From assembly GCA_029098265.1 (NCBI GenBank), contig JAQXNZ010000177.1, forward strand, positions 1-41,897: a DNA stretch of 41,897 bases, written 5' to 3'. Made by a program: the position numbers and the translations under genes. Source of the DNA: Clostridia bacterium. GTDB lineage: Bacteria; Bacillota; Clostridia; Lachnospirales; Anaerotignaceae. The first letter of the stretch is position 1. Every line of letters starts with the position of its first letter. A model generated the notes under the pieces. That model searched no databases, was not told the DNA's origin, and saw only the letters and a program-made list of their open reading frames with translations. Below are positions 15,809-25,174 of this stretch, one piece after another.

Positions 15809-16535
15809 GGTAAAGGTCCATGTTAAGAATCTACAAAAGAGTTTCGGAAAATTAGAGGTTTTAAAGAGCATAAGCGCCGACGTTACAGAAGGCGAGGTTG
15901 TTGTGCTTATCGGCCCTTCCGGCAGCGGAAAATCCACATTTCTGCGCTGTCTCAACCGTCTTGAGGATATAACCGGCGGAGAAGTAGTTGTTGACGGCGT
16001 TGATATTGCCGACAAAAAATGTGATATAAACAAGGTCAGGGAAAACATAGGCATGGTGTTCCAGCACTTCAATCTTTTCCCTCACATGACCGTATTGGAA
16101 AATATTATGCTTGCCCCTGTGGAGCTTAAAAAGATGACCAAGGAGGAAGCAATGGAAAAGGGTCTTATGCTTCTCAGACGTGTAGGTCTTGAGGATAAGG
16201 CAAAGGTATATCCTCCCCAGCTTTCGGGCGGACAGAAACAGCGTGTTGCCATTGCCAGAGCCCTTGCAATGAATCCCGATATCATGCTTTTTGACGAGCC
16301 CACATCAGCCCTTGACCCCGAAATGGTCGGCGAGGTTTTAAGCGTTATGAAACAGCTTGCGGCAGACGGCATGACAATGATAATCGTTACCCACGAGATA
16401 GGCTTTGCCAGAGAGGTAGCAGACAGGATTATATTTATGGACGGCGGATATATAGTTGAGCAGGGCAAACCCGGCGAGATACTTTCAAATCCCAAGGAGC
16501 CCAGAACTATAGACTTCCTCAACAAGGTACTGTAA
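15792..16535 (+). CDS. Amino-acid ABC transporter ATP-binding protein
   Basis: This 247-residue cytosolic ATPase drives the importer. Visible motifs are Walker [10 protein letters not shown] (41-49), the Q-loop in [15 protein letters not shown], signature LSGGQKQR, Walker [13 protein letters not shown] and the switch histidine in VTHEIGF, all intact as in GlnQ/HisP. The start is probably TTG at 15792, with GGAGG 7 nt upstream; this overlaps the permease by 17 nt. A longer frame from a TTG at 15762 would run through that ribosome-binding site. Confidence 0.93.
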   Translation: MVKSDKVKVHVKNLQKSFGKLEVLKSISADVTEGEVVVLIGPSGSGKSTFLRCLNRLEDITGGEVVVDGVDIADKKCDINKVRENIGMVFQHFNLFPHMTVLENIMLAPVELKKMTKEEAMEKGLMLLRRVGLEDKAKVYPPQLSGGQKQRVAIARALAMNPDIMLFDEPTSALDPEMVGEVLSVMKQLAADGMTMIIVTHEIGFAREVADRIIFMDGGYIVEQGKPGEILSNPKEPRTIDFLNKVL

Positions 16536-16565
16536 TCTATTACGACTATCTGACAGGAGCAGACT

Positions 16566-17147
16566 ATGAAAAAAATAATAACTATAAGCCGTGAATTCGT
16601 CGCCGGCGGTGGAGAAATCGGCGCAAAGGTAGCAAATGAGCTTAACTGGGAATACTACAATAAGGAGCTCATTCTCAAGGCCGCCGCAGACAGCAATATA
16701 GATATATATCATCTGCTGGAATGGGATGAAAAGGTTCCGCTTTCCTTCGGATTTACACAGAGCCTTTTTGATTTCTACAGCAGACCCATGAGCGAGCAGG
16801 TATTCGAGGCACAGAAAAAAGTCATAATCGACATCGGTCAGAAGGGCAAATGCGTTATAACGGGCAGAAACGCCAATATGATACTCAAGGAGTTTGACGG
16901 ATGCCTGAATGTATTTATCCATGCGGATTTTGACTGGAGACTTAAAAGAATGAAGGAAAAGATGCCTGATTATACTGAGGAGCAGGTGGCAAACGAAATC
17001 TGCGCCATAGACAAGAAGCGCAAAAAATACTGTACCTTCTTCACTAAGACAGAGTTCGGTCATTCCGATTTCTATGATATATGCCTTGATACATCAAGAC
17101 TCGGCATAGACGAGTGTGTAAAAATAATAACGGAAATAGCACGCTGA
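16566..17147 (+). CDS. Cytidylate kinase-like protein
   Basis: This 193-residue protein belongs to the cytidylate-kinase-like family common in clostridia (Pfam Cytidylate_kin2). It opens with ITISREFVAGGGEIGAKVANELN, in which the P-loop is altered to GGGEIG, and continues with FVITGRNAN-like and DWRLKRMKEK segments seen in the family. The substrate and role are unknown; canonical cytidylate kinase is a different, larger gene. GGAG lies before the ATG and the gap to the ABC ATPase is 30 nt, so it is likely co-transcribed. Whether it relates to amino-acid import is unclear. Confidence 0.85.
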   Translation: MKKIITISREFVAGGGEIGAKVANELNWEYYNKELILKAAADSNIDIYHLLEWDEKVPLSFGFTQSLFDFYSRPMSEQVFEAQKKVIIDIGQKGKCVITGRNANMILKEFDGCLNVFIHADFDWRLKRMKEKMPDYTEEQVANEICAIDKKRKKYCTFFTKTEFGHSDFYDICLDTSRLGIDECVKIITEIAR

Positions 17148-17163
17148 GATAAAATTATGAAAT

Positions 17164-17203
17164 AGACGCAGTTAGGAGAAATAATCTTTTCTGCGTCTTT
17201 TTT
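17164..17203 (+). terminator. Terminator of the ABC operon
   Basis: AGACGCAG and CTGCGTCT enclose a 19-nt loop and are followed by TTTTT, 16 nt after the kinase-like stop. Confidence 0.8.
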
Positions 17204-17219
17204 GTGCTTCTGAAAGGGC

Positions 17220-17260
17220 AAAAATTACTCCCTGCTGAAATTTTTTATGACAGGGAGTAA
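17220..17260 (-). terminator. Terminator of the topoisomerase operon
   Basis: On the minus strand TTACTCCCTG and CAGGGAGTAA form a 10-bp stem followed by TTTTT, downstream of the A-subunit gene. Confidence 0.8.
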
Positions 17261-17321
17261 ATTATTGCATATTTATTTAAGTCAGGCTATAGGCTGATTT
17301 GCCTACAATAGAGCTTTCAGA

Positions 17322-19541
17322 TTAAAGCTTTATCTGTCCCGGTATGCTGTTGCTTACGACATCGTCATCGGTTATGGTTGCACCGGAGGACGTCAGTTTT
17401 TTGGTTCTGTAGCGCTCTATGTCCTCGCTTACAAATTCCGAAGCGGTAAACAGCATTGTGACCTTGCTGTTTTTCTTCATGGTAAATACCTGAACACCGC
17501 CGGAGGATTTATTTGTGTTAAGCGGCACAAGAGAGGTGTTGAATAAAAGCGCCTTATCCGTATCCCTTACAAGCACCATTCCGCTGTCCTCGCTGATATA
17601 GCGTATGCCGATAACGGGTGATTTGTCGGAGTAAGCATTTATCAGCTTTTTGCGGTTTGTCTTTGTGGCATAGCTTTCAAGGCTTACTTTGGCCGCTTTT
17701 CCGTTTTCAAAGGCGTATATCATGTATCCGCTGTAATCGGTGGTTGCAGTGAAATACAGTATCCTTTCGTTTTCCTCAAGGGTGAGTACATTTGCCAGAT
17801 ATTCACCGAAGCTGCTGGCTTTGCAGTCGGCTATATCGTTAACCTTCATCTTGTAAACATTGCGCCTATCGGAGAAGAATACTATATCAGCCCTGTTTGT
17901 GCATTCACATTCGCACAGCATGCTGTCCTCCTCCTTGAGCTTCTGCTCGGGATTTGTCCTGAGAGAGGTGAGGGGAATTTTCTTGAAATAGTTGTGTTCC
18001 GTCAGGAACAGTCTTACTCCGTAGTCTTCCACAAGGTCATCGGCCTGTATGGTCTCAGCCTCGGTATCGGATATGATAGATGTGCGTCTGGGTGAACCGT
18101 ATTTTTTTGCAATGGTTTTGAGTTCCTTGGCTATAAGACGTTTTACCTTCGTATCACTGGACAGTATGGCATTTAAATCGGCTATATCCTCCACAAGCTC
18201 GCTTATTTCCTGTATGCGGTTGAGTATATATTCCTTGTTGATGTTTCTAAGCTTAATTTCAGCCACATATTCGGCCTGCTTCTGGTCGATATTAAAGCCC
18301 GTAATAAGGTTGGGCACTACCATAGCGTCAACCTCGGTATTTCTTATTATTTCAATGGCCTTGTCTATATCCAGCAGTATTTTTGAAAGACCCTGGAGCA
18401 GATGAAGCTTGGCGCTCTTTTTGTCCATATCGTATTTGAGACGGCGTTTTACGCAGTCCATTCGGAAACGTACCCATTCGCCTAAAATTCCTTTTATGCC
18501 CATTGTCCGTGGACTGCCGTCTATAAGCAGATTAAAATTGCAGCTGAAGGAGTCGCACAGGGGCGTAAGCGTGAACAGCTTTGCCATTATCATGTCGGGG
18601 TCGGCGCTTTTTCTAATATCAATGGCGATTTTAAGACCCTTAAGATCCGTTTCGTCTCGGATATCGGTAATATCCCTTATTTTGCCCGCCTTGACAAGCA
18701 TTATTATTTTGTCGATTATTGTCTCGATATTTGTGGTGTACGGTATTTCGTATACCTCGATACAGCTGTTTTTTCTGTCAAATCTGTATTTTGCCCTTAC
18801 CTTGAAGCTTCCTCGGCCCGTTTCGTAAATATTGCGCATTTCGGCTTCGTTGTAAATGAGCTCGCCGCCGCCGGGAAAATCAGGCCCCTTTATATAGTCC
18901 GTTATGTCACAGTCTTCATTGCTCATAAAGGCTGTCGTTGCCTCGCATATCTCAACAAGGTTGAAGCTGCAGAAAGAGCTTGCCATGCCGACGGCAATAC
19001 CCTGATTGGGATTCACAAGTATGTTGGGAAAGCTTGTAGGCAGAAGGACGGGCTCCTTTGTGGTAGCATCGAAATTGTCCACAAAGTCAACGGCATTTTT
19101 TTCAATGTCGCCGAAGAGCTCCTCGCATATCGGAGCCAGCTTAGCCTCGGTATATCGGGGTGCGGCAAAGGCCATATCACGGGAATACTGCTTGCCGAAG
19201 TTTCCCTTTGAGTCTACAAAGGGCAGAAGCAGGGCGCCGTTGCCCTCGGTAAGACGAACCATTGTTTCATATATGGTCATGTCTCCGTGGGGATTGAGCC
19301 TCATGGTCTGACCGACAATGTTGGAGGATTTTGTCCTCTCCTTGGTCAGCAGTCCCATGCTGTACATGGTGTAAAGCAGTTTTCTGTGGGAAGGCTTGAA
19401 GCCGTCAATCTCCGGAATGGCACGGGAAACTATTACGCTCATGGCGTAGGGCATATAGTTTACCTCAAGGGTATCGGTTATCTTCTGTTCGGTTATTACT
19501 ATATTTTTAGGTTCTGATGTATCCTTAGTTTTTTTAGCCAT
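17322..19541 (-). CDS. Topoisomerase IV-like subunit A (DNA breakage-reunion)
   Basis: This 739-residue type IIA topoisomerase A subunit cuts and rejoins DNA through a tyrosine. The GyrA/ParC landmarks are present: SRAIPEIDGFKPSHRKLLY, the AAPRYTEAKL catalytic tyrosine (Tyr130), and GIAVGMASS. The C-terminal domain is shorter and lacks the GyrA box, so it should decatenate rather than supercoil. The ATG lies 25 nt after the B-subunit stop with a good ribosome-binding site, so the pair forms an operon. It is the second, divergent topoisomerase pair typical of many clostridia and not the housekeeping gyrase. Not named parC here because the assignment within this subfamily is uncertain. Confidence 0.88.
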   Translation of the reverse strand: MAKKTKDTSEPKNIVITEQKITDTLEVNYMPYAMSVIVSRAIPEIDGFKPSHRKLLYTMYSMGLLTKERTKSSNIVGQTMRLNPHGDMTIYETMVRLTEGNGALLLPFVDSKGNFGKQYSRDMAFAAPRYTEAKLAPICEELFGDIEKNAVDFVDNFDATTKEPVLLPTSFPNILVNPNQGIAVGMASSFCSFNLVEICEATTAFMSNEDCDITDYIKGPDFPGGGELIYNEAEMRNIYETGRGSFKVRAKYRFDRKNSCIEVYEIPYTTNIETIIDKIIMLVKAGKIRDITDIRDETDLKGLKIAIDIRKSADPDMIMAKLFTLTPLCDSFSCNFNLLIDGSPRTMGIKGILGEWVRFRMDCVKRRLKYDMDKKSAKLHLLQGLSKILLDIDKAIEIIRNTEVDAMVVPNLITGFNIDQKQAEYVAEIKLRNINKEYILNRIQEISELVEDIADLNAILSSDTKVKRLIAKELKTIAKKYGSPRRTSIISDTEAETIQADDLVEDYGVRLFLTEHNYFKKIPLTSLRTNPEQKLKEEDSMLCECECTNRADIVFFSDRRNVYKMKVNDIADCKASSFGEYLANVLTLEENERILYFTATTDYSGYMIYAFENGKAAKVSLESYATKTNRKKLINAYSDKSPVIGIRYISEDSGMVLVRDTDKALLFNTSLVPLNTNKSSGGVQVFTMKKNSKVTMLFTASEFVSEDIERYRTKKLTSSGATITDDDVVSNSIPGQIKL

Positions 19542-19566
19542 TTGTTTTTCCTCAAACTTTCAGCGG

Positions 19567-21546
19567 TTATGACAAATCGGCGAGATCCAGATATCTGTAG
19601 CCGTCGCTTTCAATAAACTCCTTGCGTCCCTTAAGATTTTCGCCCAGAAGCAGTTCAAATTTTTCCTTTGTAAGCTCGGCAATATCGGGAGTAACGAGTA
19701 TAAGACGGCGTGTTTCAGGGTTCATTGTCGTTTCCCACATCATTTCGGGCTGGTTTTCGCCGAGACCCTTGGAGCGCTGTATTTTATATTTTCCTTTTAT
19801 TTTTGAAACTATGGCTGCCTTTTCGTTTTCGGTATAGGCAAAGTATGTGTTTTTGCCTGCATTTATCTCATAGAGCGGTGACTCGGCGATAAATACCTTT
19901 CTCTCGGTTATAAGTGTAGGCACAAGCCTGTAGAGCATTGTCAGAAGCAGTGTCCTTATCTGATAGCCGTCCACATCGGCATCGGTACAGATTATTATTT
20001 TGCTCCATCTAAGCTGATTCAGGTCAAAAGAATTAATATTTGAGCTGTGCTTGGACTTTATCTCAACACCGCAGCCGAGAACCTTGAGCAGGTCGGTTAT
20101 AATGTCGTTTTTGAATATCTTTTCGTAATCGGATTTCAGGCAGTTCAGTATTTTACCTCTTATGGGGATAATAGCCTGAAATTCGGCGTCACGTCCAAGC
20201 TTACAGGAGCCCAGAGCCGAATCGCCCTCAACTATATACAGCTCTCGCTTTGTGACGTCCTTGGAACGGCAGTTTACGAATTTATCCACACGGTTATTCA
20301 TATCAAGGGAACCCGTCAGCTTCTTCCTGATGTTTACCCTTGTGTTTTCCGCGGTCTCACGGCTGCGCTTGTTTACAAGCACCTGATTGGCTATTTTGTC
20401 GGCTTCAAGCTTGTTTTCGATAAAGTATATCTCCAGTCTCTGCTTGAAAAACTCGGTCATGGCGTCCTGTATAAATTTATTTGTAATGGACTTCTTAGTC
20501 TGGTTTTCGTAGCTGGTTATTGTCGAAAAGGAGTTAATAACAAGTATAAGGCTGTCCTCAACGTCCGCAAAGGTTATCTTTTTCTCGTTCTTTTTATATA
20601 AATTGTTGTTTTTGATATATTTGTCTATGGCTGTCACAAAGGCGCTTCTTACTGCCTTGTCGGGAGAACCGCCGTGTTCCAGATATGAGCTGTTGTGATA
20701 GTACTGTAATGAGTTTATCTCATTGTTGAAGCAGAAGGCCGCCTCGAATTTCAGCTTGTACTCGGGCTTGTCCTCACGGTCACGGCCTCTGGTTTCGTTT
20801 TCAAGATAGTATATCTCTGTGAAGCCCTTACCGTCATTAAGCTCATTTATATAGTCCCTTATGCCGTTTTCGTACACAAAGGTCTCATGCTCATCGGTTT
20901 CTTCGTCATAGTATTCAAAGGTAAGGCCTGCATTTACAATGGCCTGCCTTTTCAGAACATCCTTGAAATAATCGGAGGGAATATTTATATCGGTGAAAAC
21001 ATCCGTATCGGGGCGCCATTTTATGTCCGTTCCCGTCAGCTTTTTGGAGCACTCCTCCTTGATTAGGCCGGAGATGTTTTCTCCCTTTTCAAAATGAAGG
21101 GTATATTTAAAGCCGTCACGGTATATAACCGCATCCATGTATTCCGAGGAATACTGGGTTGCACAGGTTCCCAGACCGTTTAAGCCCAAACTGAATTCAT
21201 AGTTTTCGCCTGAATTGTTGTTGTATTTTCCGCCTGCGTAAAGCTCGCAGAAAACAAGCTCCCAGTTATAGCGCTCTTCCTTCTGGTTATAGTCAACGGG
21301 TATACCTCTGCCGTAGTCCCTTATCCTGACGGAACGGTCCTTATATCTGGTAACTTCGATTTTGTCTCCGTATCCCTCACGGGCCTCGTCAATGGAGTTG
21401 CTGAGTATCTCGAATACCGTATGTTCACAGCCCTCCAGACCGTCGGAGCCGAATATTACACTGGGTCTTAAACGTACCCTGTCGGCACCCTTCAGTGAGG
21501 AAATACTGTCGTCGTTATATTGTTTTTTGCTGTTTGCGGAAGCCAT
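19567..21546 (-). CDS. Topoisomerase IV-like subunit B (ATPase)
   Basis: This 659-residue ATP-hydrolysing B subunit has the GHKL ATPase with EILSNSIDEAREG (Mg-ATP site) and the DYGRGIP motif, then LGLNGLGTCA. The TOPRIM region is VEGDSALGSCKLGRD, PIRGKILN and DADVDGYQIR, and the C-terminal tail resembles GyrB/ParE (QRSKGLGE). The LGSCK replacement of the usual GGSAK is seen in the clostridial second topoisomerase. It is the first gene of the operon with the A subunit; a TTGACA/TATTAT promoter with 17-nt spacing lies upstream. Confidence 0.88.
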   Translation of the reverse strand: MASANSKKQYNDDSISSLKGADRVRLRPSVIFGSDGLEGCEHTVFEILSNSIDEAREGYGDKIEVTRYKDRSVRIRDYGRGIPVDYNQKEERYNWELVFCELYAGGKYNNNSGENYEFSLGLNGLGTCATQYSSEYMDAVIYRDGFKYTLHFEKGENISGLIKEECSKKLTGTDIKWRPDTDVFTDINIPSDYFKDVLKRQAIVNAGLTFEYYDEETDEHETFVYENGIRDYINELNDGKGFTEIYYLENETRGRDREDKPEYKLKFEAAFCFNNEINSLQYYHNSSYLEHGGSPDKAVRSAFVTAIDKYIKNNNLYKKNEKKITFADVEDSLILVINSFSTITSYENQTKKSITNKFIQDAMTEFFKQRLEIYFIENKLEADKIANQVLVNKRSRETAENTRVNIRKKLTGSLDMNNRVDKFVNCRSKDVTKRELYIVEGDSALGSCKLGRDAEFQAIIPIRGKILNCLKSDYEKIFKNDIITDLLKVLGCGVEIKSKHSSNINSFDLNQLRWSKIIICTDADVDGYQIRTLLLTMLYRLVPTLITERKVFIAESPLYEINAGKNTYFAYTENEKAAIVSKIKGKYKIQRSKGLGENQPEMMWETTMNPETRRLILVTPDIAELTKEKFELLLGENLKGRKEFIESDGYRYLDLADLS

Positions 21547-21584
21547 ATATATACACCTGCTGAATTTTTTATTATAACTATTTA

Positions 21585-21613
21585 ATAATAAATGAAATTC
21601 CGATAATTGTCAA
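21585..21613 (-). promoter_or_regulatory. Promoter of the topoisomerase operon
   Basis: On the minus strand exact TTGACA (21613-21608) and TATTAT (21590-21585) are 17 nt apart, about 40 nt upstream of the start. Confidence 0.65.
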
Positions 21614-21657
21614 GAATAAGCGAATGTATGTTTGCACTGACTTATATATAAATAGCA

Positions 21658-21687
21658 TTGTCCGCTGAGGGGGATATATGGTATAAT
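21658..21687 (+). promoter_or_regulatory. Promoter of the DUF362 gene
   Basis: TTGTCC at 21658-21663 and exact TATAAT at 21682-21687 are 18 nt apart. Confidence 0.6.
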
Positions 21688-21724
21688 TATATAAAATATT
21701 TTATTTAGGAGGAAACAGACTGCT

Positions 21725-22831
21725 ATGGAAAAAGCAAAGGTATATTTTACGGATTTCAGGGCAAGAGCCGGAATGAACGTGCTTCAGAAGCTTGACAGAC
21801 TTGTAAGAGAAGCAGGCATAGAAAACATAGACTTCAAAAATAAGTTCGTTGCCATAAAAATGCACTTCGGCGAACCCGGAAACCTTGCATTTTTAAGACC
21901 CAATTACGTTAAGGTAATTGCCGACATAGTAAAGGAAAAGGGCGGATATCCTTTCCTGACGGACTGCAACACGCTTTATGTGGGCAGACGCAAAAACGCC
22001 CTTGAGCATATCGAAGCTGCATACGAGAACGGTTTTACACCGTTTTCAACGGGCTGCAACATTATAATAGGCGATGGCATAAAGGGTCTGAGTGAGACCT
22101 ATGTGCCCGTAAGAAACGGCGAAATCTGCAAACAGGCCATTATCGGCAAGGAGATAATGGAGGCAGATATAATCATATCACTGGCGCATTTCAAGGGCCA
22201 TGAGATGACAGGCTTCGGCGGTGCGCTGAAAAACATCGGTATGGGCTGCGGTTCCAGAGCGGGAAAAATGGATATGCATTCCTCCAGCGGCCCCAGAGTA
22301 AAGGAAAAGAAATGTGTCGGCTGCGGTACATGCAAAAAGAACTGTGCCCACGGCGCTATATCCATTGTTGACAAAAAGGCTGTCATCGACAGGGATAAGT
22401 GTGCAGGCTGCGGCAGATGTATAGGAGCCTGTCCTTTTGATGCTATGGCGTACATAGGTGACAGTTCCGTGGAAATGACCAGCAAGAAGATGGCAGAGTA
22501 TGCAATGGCTGTTCTTGACGGCAGACCGAGCTTCCATATTAATATAGTAAACAATGTATCACCCTACTGCGACTGTCATGCCGAAAACGATATTCCCATC
22601 GTTCCCGACGTAGGAATGTTTGCTTCCTTTGACCCCGTTGCCGTAGATGTGGCATGTGCTGATGCTGTTAATGCTCAGCCCATTATGCCCGGCAGTGTGC
22701 TCTCAGAAAGAGAAAATGAGCATCATGACCATTTCACTGATACTCACCCTGTTACAGACTGGCATTACTGTGTTGACCATGCCGAAAAGATAGGTGTAGG
22801 CACAAAAGAATATGAGCTTATAAAGCTTTAA
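21725..22831 (+). CDS. DUF362 protein with two [4Fe-4S] clusters
   Basis: The 368-residue protein has the DUF362 fold around a bacterial ferredoxin insert. The first part holds IKMHFGEPGNLAFLRP and ADIIISLAHFKGHEMTGFGGALKNIGMG, and the insert has CVGCGTCKKNC and CAGCGRCIGACP (about residues 195-240). Two histidine-rich segments follow near the C-terminus (NEHHDHF). The family is present in most anaerobes and its role is unresolved, possibly electron transfer. It has its own promoter and a strong terminator, and AGGAGG precedes the ATG. No partner is adjacent. Confidence 0.88.
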   Translation: MEKAKVYFTDFRARAGMNVLQKLDRLVREAGIENIDFKNKFVAIKMHFGEPGNLAFLRPNYVKVIADIVKEKGGYPFLTDCNTLYVGRRKNALEHIEAAYENGFTPFSTGCNIIIGDGIKGLSETYVPVRNGEICKQAIIGKEIMEADIIISLAHFKGHEMTGFGGALKNIGMGCGSRAGKMDMHSSSGPRVKEKKCVGCGTCKKNCAHGAISIVDKKAVIDRDKCAGCGRCIGACPFDAMAYIGDSSVEMTSKKMAEYAMAVLDGRPSFHINIVNNVSPYCDCHAENDIPIVPDVGMFASFDPVAVDVACADAVNAQPIMPGSVLSERENEHHDHFTDTHPVTDWHYCVDHAEKIGVGTKEYELIKL

Positions 22832-22845
22832 TACAGCTTTTGACT

Positions 22846-22876
22846 TGCCTCCCGAATGTTCGGGAGGCAGTTTTTT
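22846..22876 (+). terminator. DUF362 terminator
   Basis: An 11-bp stem (TGCCTCCCGAA with its complement) has a 2-nt apparent loop and is followed by GTTTTTT. Confidence 0.85.
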
Positions 22877-22961
22877 GTATAAATTTGTTGTTTTGCTTTT
22901 AAAAAATAATGTTTTGCTGTAAAATAAGAAACAGTATATTACAAAAGGACGGCGTACTGAA

Positions 22962-23891
22962 ATGAGTTTCGATTTTACGGTGCTTGTGGGACAGATGAAG
23001 ATTTTAGCCACGCTTATGCTTATAGGCGTATGCTGGCAGAAGGCGAAAATATTCAGCAATGAGCTTATTAACAGCTTTTCGGCGGTTATTGCGAGACTAA
23101 TACTGCCGCTTATGCTTTGCACTGTTGTAGGTTCTGTATCAAAATCGGATATTGCCCAGGGTATAAGGGTATTTCTTGTCACAGCCTTTTTCTATACACT
23201 CATTGTCGTTTTGGCATTGATTTTTTCCAAAATAGGAAAAGGGGACAGGGCAAGGCGAAAAATGGATGTACTGCTTGAGTGCTACGGCAACTCGGGCTTC
23301 ATAGGCATACCGCTTCTTGTAAGCATATTTCCCGAAAAGGCCGGAATAGTTGCGGCGGCATATACTATTGTAGATGTATTTTTCTATTGGGTAGTCGGCC
23401 CCTGCATAGTCGGTGAAAGCAAAAAGATAAATTTCAGAAAGCTTATCACTCCCATAACGGTTTCCGTGGCGGCGGGAATTGTGTTTATGTTCCTGCCCGA
23501 CATTGTCAAGAATAATATAGTATGGGATACTGCCTATAACGTAGGTGCCACCTGCAAATATTTTGCCAGCATATACATAGGAATGAGTATAGCAAGAATG
23601 GACGGCGCAAGACTTAAATCCAATATGCGCTCCTTTGCCGCCGCACCCGTAAAGCTTATAATTATTCCTCTGCTTGCCTGCTTCATAGTAGGAAAGACGG
23701 GACTTTTAAGCGGCGATGTGCTGACTATGTTCATTATACTTTGTTCTACACCGGCGGGCATGATGCTCCCAATAATAGCCGAGTATGCCGAAGCTGATAC
23801 GGGCGAATATGCATCTGTGGGACTGACGTTTTCAACGGTGCTTTGTCTTATAACTATGCCGCTTATGATGTGGATAATAGGAAAAATTTAA
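22962..23891 (+). CDS. AEC (auxin efflux carrier) family transporter
   Basis: This 309-residue membrane protein has ten predicted helices in two inverted five-helix halves. Features typical of the family include ARLILPLMLCTVVGS in helix 2-3, GNSGFIGIPLLVSIFPE in helix 4, and CSTPAGMMLPIIAEYAEAD in helix 8-9. Family members export or import small carboxylates such as malate; substrate is unknown here. It is followed by a bidirectional terminator and converges on a secreted protein gene. AAAGGACGG precedes the ATG. Neither neighbour gives a pathway. Confidence 0.9.
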   Translation: MSFDFTVLVGQMKILATLMLIGVCWQKAKIFSNELINSFSAVIARLILPLMLCTVVGSVSKSDIAQGIRVFLVTAFFYTLIVVLALIFSKIGKGDRARRKMDVLLECYGNSGFIGIPLLVSIFPEKAGIVAAAYTIVDVFFYWVVGPCIVGESKKINFRKLITPITVSVAAGIVFMFLPDIVKNNIVWDTAYNVGATCKYFASIYIGMSIARMDGARLKSNMRSFAAAPVKLIIIPLLACFIVGKTGLLSGDVLTMFIILCSTPAGMMLPIIAEYAEADTGEYASVGLTFSTVLCLITMPLMMWIIGKI

Positions 23892-23903
23892 ATATATAAA
23901 TTT

Positions 23904-23950
23904 AAAAGGGTCTTTAAATTCTCTTAGCATGAGAGGTAAAGACCCTTTTT
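23904..23950. terminator. Bidirectional terminator
   Basis: A perfect 13-bp stem (23904-23916 with 23937-23949) has an inner CTCT/GAGAG stem and T or A runs on both sides, between convergent genes. Confidence 0.85.
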
Positions 23951-23954
23951 ATGC

Positions 23955-24665
23955 TTATTTTATTTCCGAAAAGTCAAGGCTCATGCCGCCGAACTGTTCT
24001 TCAAACCATTTTTCCATTTCATCGGCAGTTTTTATGTTTGGAATATCCTTATTTATAACAAATGAAGCGCTTACATCGACTGCGCCGTTATCGTAGGGCG
24101 TATATGTTACCATTGCCGAAATGCCGTCATAAATAAATATATAAAGCTGATTTTCCTTAACGCTGTCATCAATTATCGGACTGCCGCTTGTAAGCAGTGT
24201 CATTGCTGCCAGTGACTCGGCGCCGCTTGTCGCCGTTATCTGAGTGGGTATTGAGGCAAAATATCTCTTTGCTACGGAAGCCTTAATATCCTCCGAAAGA
24301 TTTAAGCTTTCGGTATAAAACAGCTTCATTACCTCATCAGCAGGGACTTCCGCCTTATATACCGCCTTAGGAGCGGAATAATCGCCTTCGCCTATCTCCG
24401 ATATTATTTCCGAAATATTATCAGAAGCTGTAAAAAGTGAAATATATTCTTCGGATTCAGCCATTTTGTCCAAGCCGGCTATGAGCTTAAGACCGTTAGC
24501 TGACAGAGTGTCCTTTGTATAGTCGGGTGCGGACTTTTTATTGTTTACAATGACTGCGTGGTCATATGCGGGCTTTTTAGCCGAATTGTCCTTAAGGGTG
24601 AAGCCGGTGGAAAATACCGACAGCGCAAGGGCAGCGCATATGGTAAGTGCAAGTGTTTTCTTCAT
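23955..24665 (-). CDS. Secreted or surface protein of unknown function
   Basis: This 236-residue product has a signal peptide (MKKTLALTICAALALSVFSTGFT), with a plausible cut after about residue 21; there is no lipobox cysteine. The rest is soluble, alpha-beta, with no family I recognise. Noted segments are a helical AVYKAEVPADEVMKLFYTE region and a beta-rich YIFIYDGISAMVTYTPYD segment near the C-terminus. The overall form resembles small clostridial periplasmic-type hypothetical proteins. An AGGAGG site precedes the ATG. Confidence 0.75.
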   Translation of the reverse strand: MKKTLALTICAALALSVFSTGFTLKDNSAKKPAYDHAVIVNNKKSAPDYTKDTLSANGLKLIAGLDKMAESEEYISLFTASDNISEIISEIGEGDYSAPKAVYKAEVPADEVMKLFYTESLNLSEDIKASVAKRYFASIPTQITATSGAESLAAMTLLTSGSPIIDDSVKENQLYIFIYDGISAMVTYTPYDNGAVDVSASFVINKDIPNIKTADEMEKWFEEQFGGMSLDFSEIK

Positions 24666-24801
24666 AAATATTACCTCCTTTTTAAAATAATTCTAGCATA
24701 TATTAAGCTTAAAAGACTTTATAAAATTCTTAAGATTTTCCGCAGAAAAGGTTCAAAACTTCGCCAATGCCTACGTTTTTCTTACAATGGCGCAAACTGT
24801 A

Positions 24802-24830
24802 TGGAAAAGCCTGTGCTTTTAGGATATAAT
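24802..24830 (+). promoter_or_regulatory. Promoter of the YbjQ-CXXC-polyferredoxin-TlpA operon
   Basis: Exact TATAAT at 24825-24830 has a weak TGGAAA 17 nt upstream (24802-24807). The likely start is near 24837, only 25 nt before the gene. Confidence 0.45.
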
Positions 24831-24861
24831 GCGGATATAGAATTGAAAGGGAGGTTTTGCT

Positions 24862-25170
24862 ATGCTCATTACAACAACAGAAAATATCGGACGTGACTAT
24901 GACATTCTTGGCCTTGTAAAGGGCTCAACGGTAAATTCCAGACATATCGGAAAGGACATAGGTGCCAGCTTCAAGACCATTGTCGGCGGCGAAATTAAGG
25001 GCTACACAGAGATGATAGAGGACGCCCAGAACATAGCCGTAGGAAGAATGGAGGACGAGGCGAAAAAGCTGGGAGCCGATGCAATAGTCGGCATGAGGCT
25101 TTCTACAAGCTCCGTAATGCAGTCGGCTTCGGAAGTAACCGCCTACGGCACAGCCGTAAAATTCAGGTGA
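24862..25170 (+). CDS. YbjQ/UPF0145 family protein
   Basis: This 102-residue cytosolic protein has the complete YbjQ (heavy-metal-binding domain, PF01906) pattern: LITTTENIGRDYDILGLVKGSTV, then the RHIGKDIGASFKTIVGGEIKGYTEM segment and GADAIVGMRLSTSS. The family forms pentameric rings and its function is unresolved. GGGAGG precedes the ATG. The stop is 4 nt before the 45-aa CXXC gene, so it is the first gene of a compact set of four with a redox theme. Confidence 0.92.
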   Translation: MLITTTENIGRDYDILGLVKGSTVNSRHIGKDIGASFKTIVGGEIKGYTEMIEDAQNIAVGRMEDEAKKLGADAIVGMRLSTSSVMQSASEVTAYGTAVKFR

Positions 25171-25174
25171 TTGA

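Noticed and set aside
22099-22554. Antisense frames opposite the DUF362 gene
   Set aside because: They lie wholly within a gene with intact ferredoxin motifs and have no start signals.
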